Below, in pieces: positions 32,294 to 39,177 of a stretch of 39,177 nt of DNA. Numbering within the stretch: position 1 is the stretch's first letter; every line of letters starts with the position of its first letter. The notes below the pieces were generated by a model. That model was not told the DNA's origin. It was given only the letters and a program-made list of their open reading frames with translations, and did not search any database. This DNA is from Candidatus Nanopelagicales bacterium. GTDB lineage: Bacteria; Actinomycetota; Actinomycetes; S36-B12; CAIYMF01. A program made the translations under genes and the position numbers. Location of the stretch: positions 1 through 39,177 of the forward strand of contig JANXWJ010000155.1 in assembly GCA_025351185.1 (NCBI GenBank), given 5' to 3'.

Positions 32294-32834
32294 TCACAGG
32301 CTTGGAGCCTTCCAGGTGTCGCACTTCGTGGTGCCGCCGGCGGAGCAGTCGGCCTGCAGCTCGAGGCGGACCCGCCCGCTGGCCGGACCTTGGCGGTTAC
32401 GGCCCACGAGGGTGTCGCAGCCGAGGATGTGCTGGACGTGGTGGCCGTACTCGTGGGCGATCACATAGGACTCGGCGAAGGGACCGCCCTGCGCACCGAA
32501 GTCGTGGCGAAGCTGGTCGAAGGAGCCGAGGTCAAGGTAGACGGTCTCGTCGGACGGGCAGTAGAACGGGCCGGTGGCGGCCGTCGCCGGCCCGCACCCG
32601 GTGCTACTGCTGCCGCTGAAGAAGACCGTCTGTGCGTTGCGATACGGCGTGCGGCCGGTGGCGAGCGCCGACGTCCAGTACTTCTGGGTGCTGTTGACAG
32701 CAGCGACGATGCGGCACTCCGGCTTGATGTCGGCATCGGCACCGGTACGACAGGTAGCGGCGAGGTTCTGCGACCGGGCTGCAGTGCTCGGCGCGACCTG
32801 CGGGGTCGACGTACCACCCGGGTGGCCAGCGCAT
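32294..32834 (-). pseudogene. Decayed neutral zinc metallopeptidase (YpfJ/PF04228 type)
   Basis: The core of a neutral zinc metallopeptidase is clear: CRTGADAD, AQTVFFSG, GPFYCPSDETVYLDL, zinc-binding HEYGHH (codon at 32453-32455) and the third ligand region RLELQAD. About 80 residues after that are missing; the protein jumps to KCDTWKAPSL and stops at 32294. The N-terminal half is also gone. In a different frame from 32834 the start MRWPPGWYVDPAGR looks like a DUF2510 motif, which suggests a frameshifted or fused N-terminus. The zinc ligands survive, so a small active product cannot be excluded, but no good start exists for this frame. Confidence 0.7.
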
Positions 32835-32866
32835 GACCCCAATCTCGGTGAACCAACGAGGTCCAC

Positions 32867-33110
32867 GAGTTACTGCCCGAATCCTTGGTTTCGACCCCAC
32901 AACCGCGGATCCCGGCAGTAGCTCGAGAGCACTCGTGTCCGGAAGGCGAACGCGCAGGTCAACGGGCCGGCGGGCTCCTTCTACGGAGTCGCGTCGCGTG
33001 TTGCGTCACGCGCTTTTACACCCGTCCGAGGCTCAGGACCGCTCACGACACGCCGATAACACCAGGAGAGCTCGTACGCCCCACCTGCACCAGGCATGCC
33101 GAGGAGACAT
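32867..33110. other. Upstream region of the CHAP gene
   Basis: About 244 nt with no gene. A c-di-AMP riboswitch, common before actinobacterial cell-wall hydrolase genes, was looked for and not recognised. No firm promoter was found. Confidence 0.3.
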
Positions 33111-35552
33111 GTGACCCCCCGCCCTTGCGCTGCCCCGCGCCGTCGGGTCGCCCTCAGTGCCGTCCTGGCGCTGGTCGCGAGCCTGCTCGCGAGCGTCACG
33201 GTCGGAGTCGCCGTCTCGCCGGGTGTGGCTGAGGCGGCCGTCGTGCCGACGGCGCCGACGCTGACGGTCGGTGCACCGAGCTGGTGGCGTGGTGACTGCG
33301 ACTCGACCCGATGGGGCCCACTGGCCGCGGCTGCGGGCTGGAAGGGCGGACCGTCGCACCGCCTCGGAGCGTCCTGGCTCGGTGTGCCGGTCTGCGGTCC
33401 TCGACCCTGGGTCGACGGCTCACCGAACGTCCTCTGGGCCCGGTCCGGGTGGGGCGAGTCGGAGTGGCAGTGCGTCGAGCTTGCCCAGCGCTTCATGGCT
33501 CAGGTCTATGGGACTGCCGCCTATGGCGCCAACGGCAGCGGGGTCGTGTCGAACTACAAGTCGTCCTACGGCGGGGCACTCGTCACGGTGACGAACGGAA
33601 CTCCCGGCAAGGCGCCGGTCCCGGGCGATGTCGTGTCGTTCTCGACCTCGGCGAACATCTACGGCCACGTCGGAGTCATCGCGTCGTCCACTGTGGACGC
33701 GTCGGGCAACGGCAGCGTCACCATGCTCTCCCAGAACGACACCCTCGACGGCTGGCGGACCCTCGCCGTCAGCGGCTGGCGGCTGACGGGCTTCGGGTCG
33801 CTGACGCCGTACGCCTGGCTCCACGACCCGACTGGTCGCGGCAACCCGATGGGTGAGGGCGCGTTCGTGCGGGTGACGGGCTCGGCCACGATCTGGCGGA
33901 TCGTCGGCGGAGCCCCGCTCGCCATCGGCTCCTGGGCAGCACTCGGTGGCGCCAAGCCTTACTCCACCATCGAGAAAGCGCAGTTCAACCTCCTTCGCGC
34001 CACGCCTCGCGATGGGACCTACCTGCGCGACGTCACGACGTCCACGACATATCGCGTCGCCGGCGGTGCCCCGCTCGAGGTGGGTGCCGCTGATGCCGCG
34101 AAGCTCCCCGGCTGGACCACCGCGCCGAAGATCGACGTCGATGACTACGCCGTGAGCCGGCTGAGCCATCTGCGGGCCGTACCCGTCGACGGCACCCAGC
34201 TCTGCCGCGCTGACAACGGTGCGTGCTACCTCGTCGCCGGTGGTGCGCCTCTCCTCGTGCCCGCCGCCGACAAGCCCAAGACCCCCGGCTGGTCCGCCGC
34301 CAGGGTGACGGTCGTGAGTGCCGCCGAGTTCGTCGGTCTCACACACCTGCGCGCCGTCCCCGCCGACGGCACCTTCCTCTGCGACGCCGCGACGACCGCG
34401 TGCTACCGCGTCGCCGGAGGGGCACCGCTGTTCTTGTCGAAGACCGACAAGCTCGCCGTTCCCGGAGCGAGCACCGCGTCGCGCCTCACCGTGCCGCACA
34501 CGGAGTTCGCGACGTTCACGCACCTGCACCGCTATCCCATCGACGGCACGGTGATCTGTCCCGTCGGAGTGACCACCTGCTACGTCATCGCCGGGCGCGC
34601 GCCGTTGGCGATCAGTGCCGCAGTCGCGCGCTCGACGGCTTCGCTGTCGACGACACGCGGCACCACGGTGTCGGGCTACGAGCTGACCCACCCGACGCAC
34701 CTCGCGGTGAGACCCGTCGACGGCACGGTTCTCATGAGCGCGCAGTCGAGATCGGTCTACGTCGTACGACGCGGTGTCGCGGAGTACTTCGCCACCGCAG
34801 CGGCTGCCGAGCTCAGCGCTCCGCCGGTCATCATCGACCAGAGCGCCGTCGACAACGCCGGTCTCGCCGGAGTCTGGTCGCACCTCGCCAGCAATCCGGC
34901 CGTGGTCCGGCTCAGCGCTCCGACAGTCGCGTTGAGCACCGCGACTTCCGCGGTTGTTGCGTGGCCGACGCCAGTCGCGTCGAGCGCTGTGACCAGCTAT
35001 GCCCTGCGCTATCGCAAGGCCGGCATCAACGGTGTCTTCGGACCGTGGGTCACACCGTCGTCCTGGGCCGCCCGCACAACCACACGCCTGTCGATGCAGC
35101 TGAGCCGCGGCACGACCTACTGCGTCCAGGTGCGCGCCACCAACAGAGCCCAGCAGATCGGGCCGTGGTCGCCGACGCGCTGCACGAGCTCGGCACTCGA
35201 CGACGAGTCCTACTCCTCGATCTCGCGAAGCTGGCGCAGGGGAGTCTCGTCGACGCTCTACGCCGGCAGCGCCCTGCGTGCAGTCGACAAGGGCGCTTGG
35301 TGGCGGCTGGACGACGTGACCGCCGTGCGGGTGGGCATCGTCGCGACGACGTGCCCCACCTGCGGATCCGTCAACGTGTCCCTGGGCGGCAAAGTGCTCG
35401 GCAGCATCAGCCTGACGAGCCCGACGACGCAGCGCCAGCAGCTGCTGATCCTGCCGTCGTTCGCTCGACATACCGGCTCACTGGTCATCGCGGTCACCTC
35501 GCGCTCTGGCCGGTCGGTGCAGCTCGACGGCGTCGCGGTCTCTGCCGTCTGA
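33111..35552 (+). CDS. Secreted CHAP-domain protein with 59-residue tandem repeats
   Basis: An 813-residue exported protein. The signal peptide spans about 1-43. A CHAP amidase/peptidase domain (about 60-245) has catalytic C121 in EWQCVELAQRF and H186 in IYGHVGVI, so it should cut peptidoglycan. Residues about 248-545 are tandem repeats of exactly 59 residues: the DGT motif recurs at 301, 360, 419, 478 and 537. Each unit has a (T)CYxVAGGAPL core, and most carry a likely disulfide pair. An FN3 domain (about 605-705) and a C-terminal beta-rich domain (about 715-813) with a TCPTCG pair follow. I chose GTG 33111 for GAGGAG 4 nt upstream; ATG 33096 lacks a site. The repeats probably bind wall polymer or sugar. 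Confidence 0.9.
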   Translation: MTPRPCAAPRRRVALSAVLALVASLLASVTVGVAVSPGVAEAAVVPTAPTLTVGAPSWWRGDCDSTRWGPLAAAAGWKGGPSHRLGASWLGVPVCGPRPWVDGSPNVLWARSGWGESEWQCVELAQRFMAQVYGTAAYGANGSGVVSNYKSSYGGALVTVTNGTPGKAPVPGDVVSFSTSANIYGHVGVIASSTVDASGNGSVTMLSQNDTLDGWRTLAVSGWRLTGFGSLTPYAWLHDPTGRGNPMGEGAFVRVTGSATIWRIVGGAPLAIGSWAALGGAKPYSTIEKAQFNLLRATPRDGTYLRDVTTSTTYRVAGGAPLEVGAADAAKLPGWTTAPKIDVDDYAVSRLSHLRAVPVDGTQLCRADNGACYLVAGGAPLLVPAADKPKTPGWSAARVTVVSAAEFVGLTHLRAVPADGTFLCDAATTACYRVAGGAPLFLSKTDKLAVPGASTASRLTVPHTEFATFTHLHRYPIDGTVICPVGVTTCYVIAGRAPLAISAAVARSTASLSTTRGTTVSGYELTHPTHLAVRPVDGTVLMSAQSRSVYVVRRGVAEYFATAAAAELSAPPVIIDQSAVDNAGLAGVWSHLASNPAVVRLSAPTVALSTATSAVVAWPTPVASSAVTSYALRYRKAGINGVFGPWVTPSSWAARTTTRLSMQLSRGTTYCVQVRATNRAQQIGPWSPTRCTSSALDDESYSSISRSWRRGVSSTLYAGSALRAVDKGAWWRLDDVTAVRVGIVATTCPTCGSVNVSLGGKVLGSISLTSPTTQRQQLLILPSFARHTGSLVIAVTSRSGRSVQLDGVAVSAV

Positions 35553-36024
35553 TTCCTTTCTCGTCACGGGACTTCCGGCTGACGCGAATCCGCCAGCGCT
35601 GCACGGTCAGTGCGACCACGGCCTTCTCCGCTGCCGCGCGTACACGAGGAGTGCCGTCGTCCCGCGACGCGATGACTTCGTCGAGGAGGCCGTCGACGTG
35701 GTGCCGTGCGATCACCTTGAGTGCCATCTCGCGGACCCGCCACGACTCGTCACCGAGGGCCACCCGGATCTCCGGGACGGCCTCGTCGCCCCACGCCCAG
35801 AGCAGCCCGCGCGCACCCCAGACGCGCAACCAACAGCGATCGCTGCGATCCGGATCGAGGAACCGCGGCGCCGTCGGTCCAGCCAGCGCCGCAACGGCAT
35901 CGGCATCGGCGACGCCGCCCCGAAGGAGGTCACGGCAGTCAGCGACGACGGCAGCGCGTCCTCGACGCGCACACTCCGTCTCGACGCTGACGCGCGGCGT
36001 CACTCCCCAGGACCCGTCGGGCAT
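35494..36024 (-). CDS. HEAT-repeat-like protein
   Basis: A 176-residue cytoplasmic alpha-helical protein. Residues about 60-150 contain HEAT-like helices with WRVREMALKVIARHH and TPRVRAAAEKAVVAL, the usual pattern of HEAT/PBS-type repeats. The C-terminal 30 residues are Arg-rich. Start choice: ATG 36024, with GAGG 9 nt upstream; ATG 36033 is close. The 3' end overlaps the convergent CHAP gene by 59 nt, which is unusual and suggests that the C-terminus may have been extended by loss of an earlier stop. It probably mediates protein contacts; no partner is known. Confidence 0.7.
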   Translation of the reverse strand: MPDGSWGVTPRVSVETECARRGRAAVVADCRDLLRGGVADADAVAALAGPTAPRFLDPDRSDRCWLRVWGARGLLWAWGDEAVPEIRVALGDESWRVREMALKVIARHHVDGLLDEVIASRDDGTPRVRAAAEKAVVALTVQRWRIRVSRKSRDEKGIRRQRPRRRRAAPTGQSAR

Positions 36025-36062
36025 GGCAGTCATCCTCGCAAACGTCAGCGGCTGGGGATGGT

Positions 36063-36176
36063 CTAGAGCGACGGTTCCCAACCGTCGTAGTCGCCCCCGT
36101 GAGTGTCTGCGAGGGCCTGGAAGAAGTTGTCGGCCTCGCGAACGAAGTCCGGGGACGTCACCGTGTTCGACACCAC
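36063..36176 (-). pseudogene. C-terminal remnant of an RraB-like gene
   Basis: The last 37 codons before TGA 36063 read TVTSPDFVREADNFF and QALADTHGGDYDGWEPSL, which matches the C-terminus of RraB (regulator of RNase E) proteins, where the ending HGGEYDGWE is typical. Upstream of about 36176 the frame has no further resemblance. It is a fragment without the rest of the domain. Confidence 0.65.
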
Positions 36177-36211
36177 GGAAGGCGAACGAGAGCGGCACGT
36201 TTGTTCGATCA

Positions 36212-36802
36212 CTAGCAGGGAGTGTCGTACGCGTACCAGGAGTCGCCGAGGCTCACGACGCCCATTTCGTTGACCAAGTCGCGGCTGAGCCCGCTTGGCA
36301 GGTTCGCGAAACCCGCTAACCCGCACAGGTTGCCGCCCTGCTCCTCGAACCAGGTTCCGCCCTTGTCGGTGCTGACGCTCACGATCCAGTAGGAGCCAAG
36401 CCGAAGAGGCTCGATCAGCATTCCGTCGGCGTGCGCTTGGCTGTCGGACGGAGGTGCGGCGAGGGAGGCCGCGAAGTCGGGTTCGCTCATCGCCCAGCGA
36501 GTCCTCAACAGCAACGACGCGACGAATATGTCAACCAGCAGTGCGGCTCCGAGGGGCGCCACGACCAACCACGGCGAGAATCGACGTTCCCGGGCCAGAA
36601 AGAACGCCACCCATGCGGTCCACGTTGCGCCAAGGGCCAGGACGGCCAAACTGGCCACGTACCAGCCGATCGTGTAGCCCAGGTAGCCGGACGCCCAGAG
36701 CCATAGGACTGCAACCGCGAGGCAGAGGGCATGGAAACCCCAGCGAGGGCCACGCATCCTCCGCGAAGTGCCAACTTCGGCGGGCCCAACGTACGGGGCC
36801 AT
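36212..36802 (-). CDS. Membrane protein of unknown function
   Basis: A 196-residue protein with about four hydrophobic segments in the first half (residues about 20-105, e.g. YLGYTIGWYVASLAVLALGA) and a soluble C-terminal half ending SLGDSWYAYDTPC. I do not recognise a family. ATG 36802 lacks a clear ribosome site; a TTG 11 codons earlier is the alternative. Its base composition looks less GC-rich than its neighbours, and it lies among gene fragments, so it may have been acquired. Confidence 0.6.
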   Translation of the reverse strand: MAPYVGPAEVGTSRRMRGPRWGFHALCLAVAVLWLWASGYLGYTIGWYVASLAVLALGATWTAWVAFFLARERRFSPWLVVAPLGAALLVDIFVASLLLRTRWAMSEPDFAASLAAPPSDSQAHADGMLIEPLRLGSYWIVSVSTDKGGTWFEEQGGNLCGLAGFANLPSGLSRDLVNEMGVVSLGDSWYAYDTPC

Positions 36803-36961
36803 GTCTCGATCGCCCCGTTGAGCGAGCGGGCCCAAGCGGCCTCAATGAGCCGCTTCCACCCCGCGCACAATCCCAGGTCTCGCGTCGAGAGGGAGCGCGA
36901 ACGGCACGTCGAGCTCGTTGAGCTATCGCGGGCCGGCGCGCGGTCCTGCGTTGTCGTACGT

Positions 36962-38101
36962 CTAGATCGCGACTGACAGGCGGTGCAGCAGGTCGACGTG
37001 CGCGGTGAAGGCCGCGTCGTCGTCGGCCGTGGGCAGGGCGGAGAAGGTCGCGACGACGGTGTCGGTCATAGGGTTCATCCACACGTACTGGCCGTAGATC
37101 CCGACGCCGAAGAAGCAGCCGTGCTCGTCGCCCGAGAGCCAGAACTGGTTGCGGTAACTGCCGTTCGGGAGGGACGCAGGCATCGCGCTGACGTCAGTGC
37201 CCGGCACTCCCCCCTTGCGCACGTCGTCGATCCAGGCGCGGGGCACGACAGGGTGTCCGTAGGCGCCGACGCCGCCGTCGAGAACCATGCGGCCGAACCG
37301 CGCCAGGTCGCGCAGCGTGGTGCAGATGCCGGCGTTGGCATAGACGAAGCCCTCCGCGTCGACCGTCGCGGCGGCGTCCGCCTCGGCGCCGAGTGGTGCC
37401 CACAGGTCGGTCGCGAGCAGTTCCGAGAACGGGCGTCCGGTCAGCTCCTCGAGGATCCAGGCGAGGACGTCCGTGTTCGCGGAGCAGTAGCGGAAGACCC
37501 GCCCGTGCTCGCCGTCCTTGCGCAGTGTGGTGAGGAACTCTCGGACGCCCGACGGGTCGCCTGGTCGACGGGTCCGCCAGAGGGCGGAGCGATCATGCCG
37601 CTGCACCTCGGAGTCCGGATCGTCGTAGGTCTCGTCGTATGCGACGGCCACCGTCATGTCGAGGGTCTGCTGCACGGTGGCATCGCCGTAGGCCGACGCC
37701 GCGAGCGCCTCGACGTACGCAGCGACCGGTTTGTGCACGTCGATCTCGCCTCGCGCGACGTATTGGCCAAACACGGCGCTGGTGAGCGACTTCGACACCG
37801 ACATCAGGAGGTGACGGGTGTCGCGCTGCATTCCATTGAGGTAGCGCTCGAGCCGGATCTCGCAGCCACGCAGGACGAGCAGTGCGTCGGTGCTGCGCGC
37901 CCGCAACTCGTCGTCAAGGCCTGGCACGTCCAGCGGCACGCCGTCCGTGAGCTCGAGCTCCGGCCCCTTACCGCGCGGAACCACTGCGGTGCGCAGCACC
38001 TCGTCGATGTGGTGAAACGCCCAACGGTTGTGCGGCCACTCCTGCCACGAGTCTGCGGTGATGCCCTCCGGTCTTGTCATCGGGACGTCCATGGCCGTCA
38101 C
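36962..38101 (-). CDS. Serine hydrolase of the beta-lactamase/class C esterase family
   Basis: A 379-residue protein of the beta-lactamase-like (class C, 6-aminohexanoate-dimer hydrolase-like) family. The nucleophile motif is SVSK (S101, K104), and the second motif is YCSAN (Y205, N209). It has no signal peptide, so it acts in the cytoplasm, as expected of the esterase/amidase branch rather than true beta-lactamases. GTG 38101 has GGAGGGGG about 7 nt upstream and overlaps the TGA of the small upstream ORF (GTGA). Substrate unknown. Confidence 0.9.
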   Translation of the reverse strand: MTAMDVPMTRPEGITADSWQEWPHNRWAFHHIDEVLRTAVVPRGKGPELELTDGVPLDVPGLDDELRARSTDALLVLRGCEIRLERYLNGMQRDTRHLLMSVSKSLTSAVFGQYVARGEIDVHKPVAAYVEALAASAYGDATVQQTLDMTVAVAYDETYDDPDSEVQRHDRSALWRTRRPGDPSGVREFLTTLRKDGEHGRVFRYCSANTDVLAWILEELTGRPFSELLATDLWAPLGAEADAAATVDAEGFVYANAGICTTLRDLARFGRMVLDGGVGAYGHPVVPRAWIDDVRKGGVPGTDVSAMPASLPNGSYRNQFWLSGDEHGCFFGVGIYGQYVWMNPMTDTVVATFSALPTADDDAAFTAHVDLLHRLSVAI

Positions 38102-38259
38102 CGTACAACCCCCTCCATCTGGTCCGAGAACCGCTGGATGCAGGTTCCGAGGGGCAGTTCGCTGTCCCAGGGAAAGGCGCTCAGGTCAGACGCAACCTCA
38201 TCCACATCGGCCGCGCGGTCGATGAGGGTCCGCAGGATGGCTGCACGGTCGTCATTCAC
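38098..38259 (-). CDS. Small ORF (53 aa) coupled to the serine hydrolase
   Basis: From GTG 38259 (AGGG 7 nt upstream) a 53-codon frame runs to TGA 38098, overlapping the hydrolase GTG by 4 nt. The product contains RTLIDRAADVDEVASDLSAF, then PWDSELPLGTC. The FPWDS motif resembles small actinobacterial proteins of unknown function with LxxFPWDSDEELV. The frame is open back to 38316 but has no other start. It has no known role; the GTGA coupling supports translation. Confidence 0.55.
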   Translation of the reverse strand: MNDDRAAILRTLIDRAADVDEVASDLSAFPWDSELPLGTCIQRFSDQMEGVVR

Positions 38260-38316
38260 GCGGGCGCCCTGCCAGTTCGAGACGTTGTGAGCGAGCGAGA
38301 ACGGCCATAGGCGCGG

Positions 38317-38682
38317 TCAGTAGCTAAATGTCGTCGCACCTTCGTCGCCGATCCAGTTCCACATGGGAATGGTCCCGTTGAGTTCCGCGCCGTCGATCAG
38401 TGTCGCTGCGTCGATCTTCCGGGATTCGACGCAAATGGGACACACGAAGTAGCGGCCGCCAGCAGCGTGGTAACGCTCCACGAGCGACTCAAGGGAAGGG
38501 CAGCCGTCGCAGCCGATGCCGGTGGCCACCCCAGGAAGGGCAAGGCGCACGGCCTCCTGCGTGAGGAACATGAGGGTGTCGCGCCCCGTCTCGGCAGCGC
38601 CGACCGCGACGAGAAACGCCACTGTCACCTTCTCGATGTCTTCGAGTCCCGTGGTGAGACTTACGACGGCCTTCTGGGCCAT
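38317..38682 (-). CDS. DsrE-family protein
   Basis: A 121-residue cytoplasmic protein of the DsrE/DsrF-like family, whose members carry or relay sulfur. It starts KAVVSLTTGLEDIEKVTVAFLVA. Cysteines form two pairs: C58/C61 (GIGCDGC) and C81/C84 (YFVCPICVESRK), the second at the position of the family's reactive cysteine. ATG 38682 has GGAGG 4 nt upstream. No other sulfur-relay gene is near, so the role is open. Confidence 0.82.
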   Translation of the reverse strand: MAQKAVVSLTTGLEDIEKVTVAFLVAVGAAETGRDTLMFLTQEAVRLALPGVATGIGCDGCPSLESLVERYHAAGGRYFVCPICVESRKIDAATLIDGAELNGTIPMWNWIGDEGATTFSY

Positions 38683-38912
38683 GGCTCCTCCATGCTGATC
38701 ATGTGGTGGGTCGGCGAAGTTTGGCTCGCTCGAGGCACAGGACCTCGAAGGTGAGGGTAAGGCGCATCCGGTCAGCCGGCGCCGCCTTTGTCCCAAGTCG
38801 TTCGTGGCTTCACATCGTGAGACAGACGGCGTTGGCCGGTTGCGGGCGAGCGACGGCGCCGGTTCGCTCTTCGAGAAGCGAGTCAGAACTTCGGGGCGGT
38901 TGGGATCCCGGA
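38683..38912. other. Intergenic spacer
   Basis: About 230 nt between the DsrE-like and GNAT genes, with no convincing gene, RNA or hairpin. Confidence 0.3.
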
Positions 38913-39177
38913 TCAAGGGCCGGGGTCAAGCGAGATCCGACCGTGGACGTGGTCGTCGTGGCGCACGTCGTCCGGGGTTCGAAACGCTGACCGCAGTGTC
39001 CCCTCCATGCGGTAACCCGCGGCGAGTGCCACCCGACAGGAGGCGACATTCGTAACCGAGTGCTCCAACTGAATGCGCGCCAGGCCGAGCTCACTGAACG
39101 CCCACTCCGTCACCGCCAGCAGCCCCTCACGTGCGTACCCGTGACCGCGCTGCCAGGGCACCACCCTGTAGCCGACC
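38913..39177 (-). CDS. GNAT acetyltransferase (3' part only)
   Basis: The frame is open from the end of the window to the stop at 38913. It encodes 87 residues of a RimJ/RimL-like GNAT N-acetyltransferase. The acetyl-CoA binding loop is visible as QRGHGYAREGLLAV, and the C-terminal half shows LARIQLEHSVTNVASCRVALAAGYRMEG, quoted here in two parts: LARIQLEHSVTN and SCRVALAAGYRMEG. Its start lies outside the window. Confidence 0.88.
   Translation of the reverse strand, partial: VGYRVVPWQRGHGYAREGLLAVTEWAFSELGLARIQLEHSVTNVASCRVALAAGYRMEGTLRSAFRTPDDVRHDDHVHGRISLDPGP

Noticed and set aside
32867-33110. c-di-AMP riboswitch before the CHAP gene
   Set aside because: Expected by analogy with other actinobacterial wall hydrolases, but its conserved segments were not found.
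1-39177. tRNA, rRNA or CRISPR loci
   Set aside because: No tRNA T-loop with matching acceptor stem, no rRNA stretches and no regularly spaced repeats were seen.

Overview
The window is about 39 kb of very GC-rich DNA. It has frequent GTG starts, many 4-bp ATGA/GTGA gene overlaps, and several genes that seem to be transcribed without a leader from a TAGNNT box 6-7 nt before the start codon. Gene content (fused CopD-CtaG, DHA2 MFS pump, HipA-like/DUF3037 pair, PPK2, secreted CHAP and S8 proteins) fits an actinobacterium, probably Micrococcales near Intrasporangiaceae/Dermatophilaceae. That placement is inferred from gene style, not from a marker gene.

Layout. 1-4.9 kb: 3' end of an AlkB-type dioxygenase, an MFS drug exporter, a HipA-like kinase overlapping a DUF3037 gene, a decayed ClC chloride channel gene and a small membrane protein. 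4.9-7 kb: a CopD-CtaG fusion. 7.2-13.1 kb: a signalling block with an OmpR-type regulator, a hybrid kinase with an N-terminal H-NOX-associated domain, an H-NOX gene broken by one missing base, a GAF hybrid kinase and, converging on it, a free Hpt domain. 13.5-18 kb: CoA transferase/hydrolase, ABM monooxygenase, agmatinase-family enzyme, a decayed chemoreceptor gene and a Cys-rich pentapeptide protein. 18-23.5 kb: a three-part kinase / M23-like / class III aminotransferase fusion, a secreted HNH nuclease behind an EAL remnant, PPK2 and a cupin. 23.7-27.7 kb: a large S8 protease, a P-loop kinase and a long palindrome. 27.7-32.1 kb: a tightly coupled six-gene electron-transfer operon. 32.3-39.2 kb: a decayed zinc peptidase, a large CHAP protein with a strict 59-residue repeat, a HEAT-like protein, an RraB remnant, a membrane protein, a serine hydrolase with a 53-residue upstream ORF, a DsrE-like protein and a partial GNAT acetyltransferase.

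Two systems stand out. The first (7.2-13.1 kb) looks like a nitric-oxide/heme phosphorelay. All parts are present (H-NOX, H-NOX-associated kinase, second hybrid kinase, Hpt, winged-helix output), but the H-NOX reading frame is broken at one position while every canonical heme-site residue is kept at its canonical number. The second (27.7-32.1 kb) encodes a NuoF-like flavoprotein, a small ferredoxin, a ferric-reductase-type heme membrane protein and the flavin transferase ApbE, with two small membrane-anchored proteins. No FMN_bind protein is visible, but both small proteins end in a Ser/Thr-rich tail carrying a TGAS motif that fits the core of the ApbE flavinylation site. They may be minimal extracytosolic flavin carriers.

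The window also holds many broken genes for its size: ClC, H-NOX, chemoreceptor, EAL, zinc peptidase and RraB. This could mean recent relaxed selection or, for the one-base cases, sequence error.
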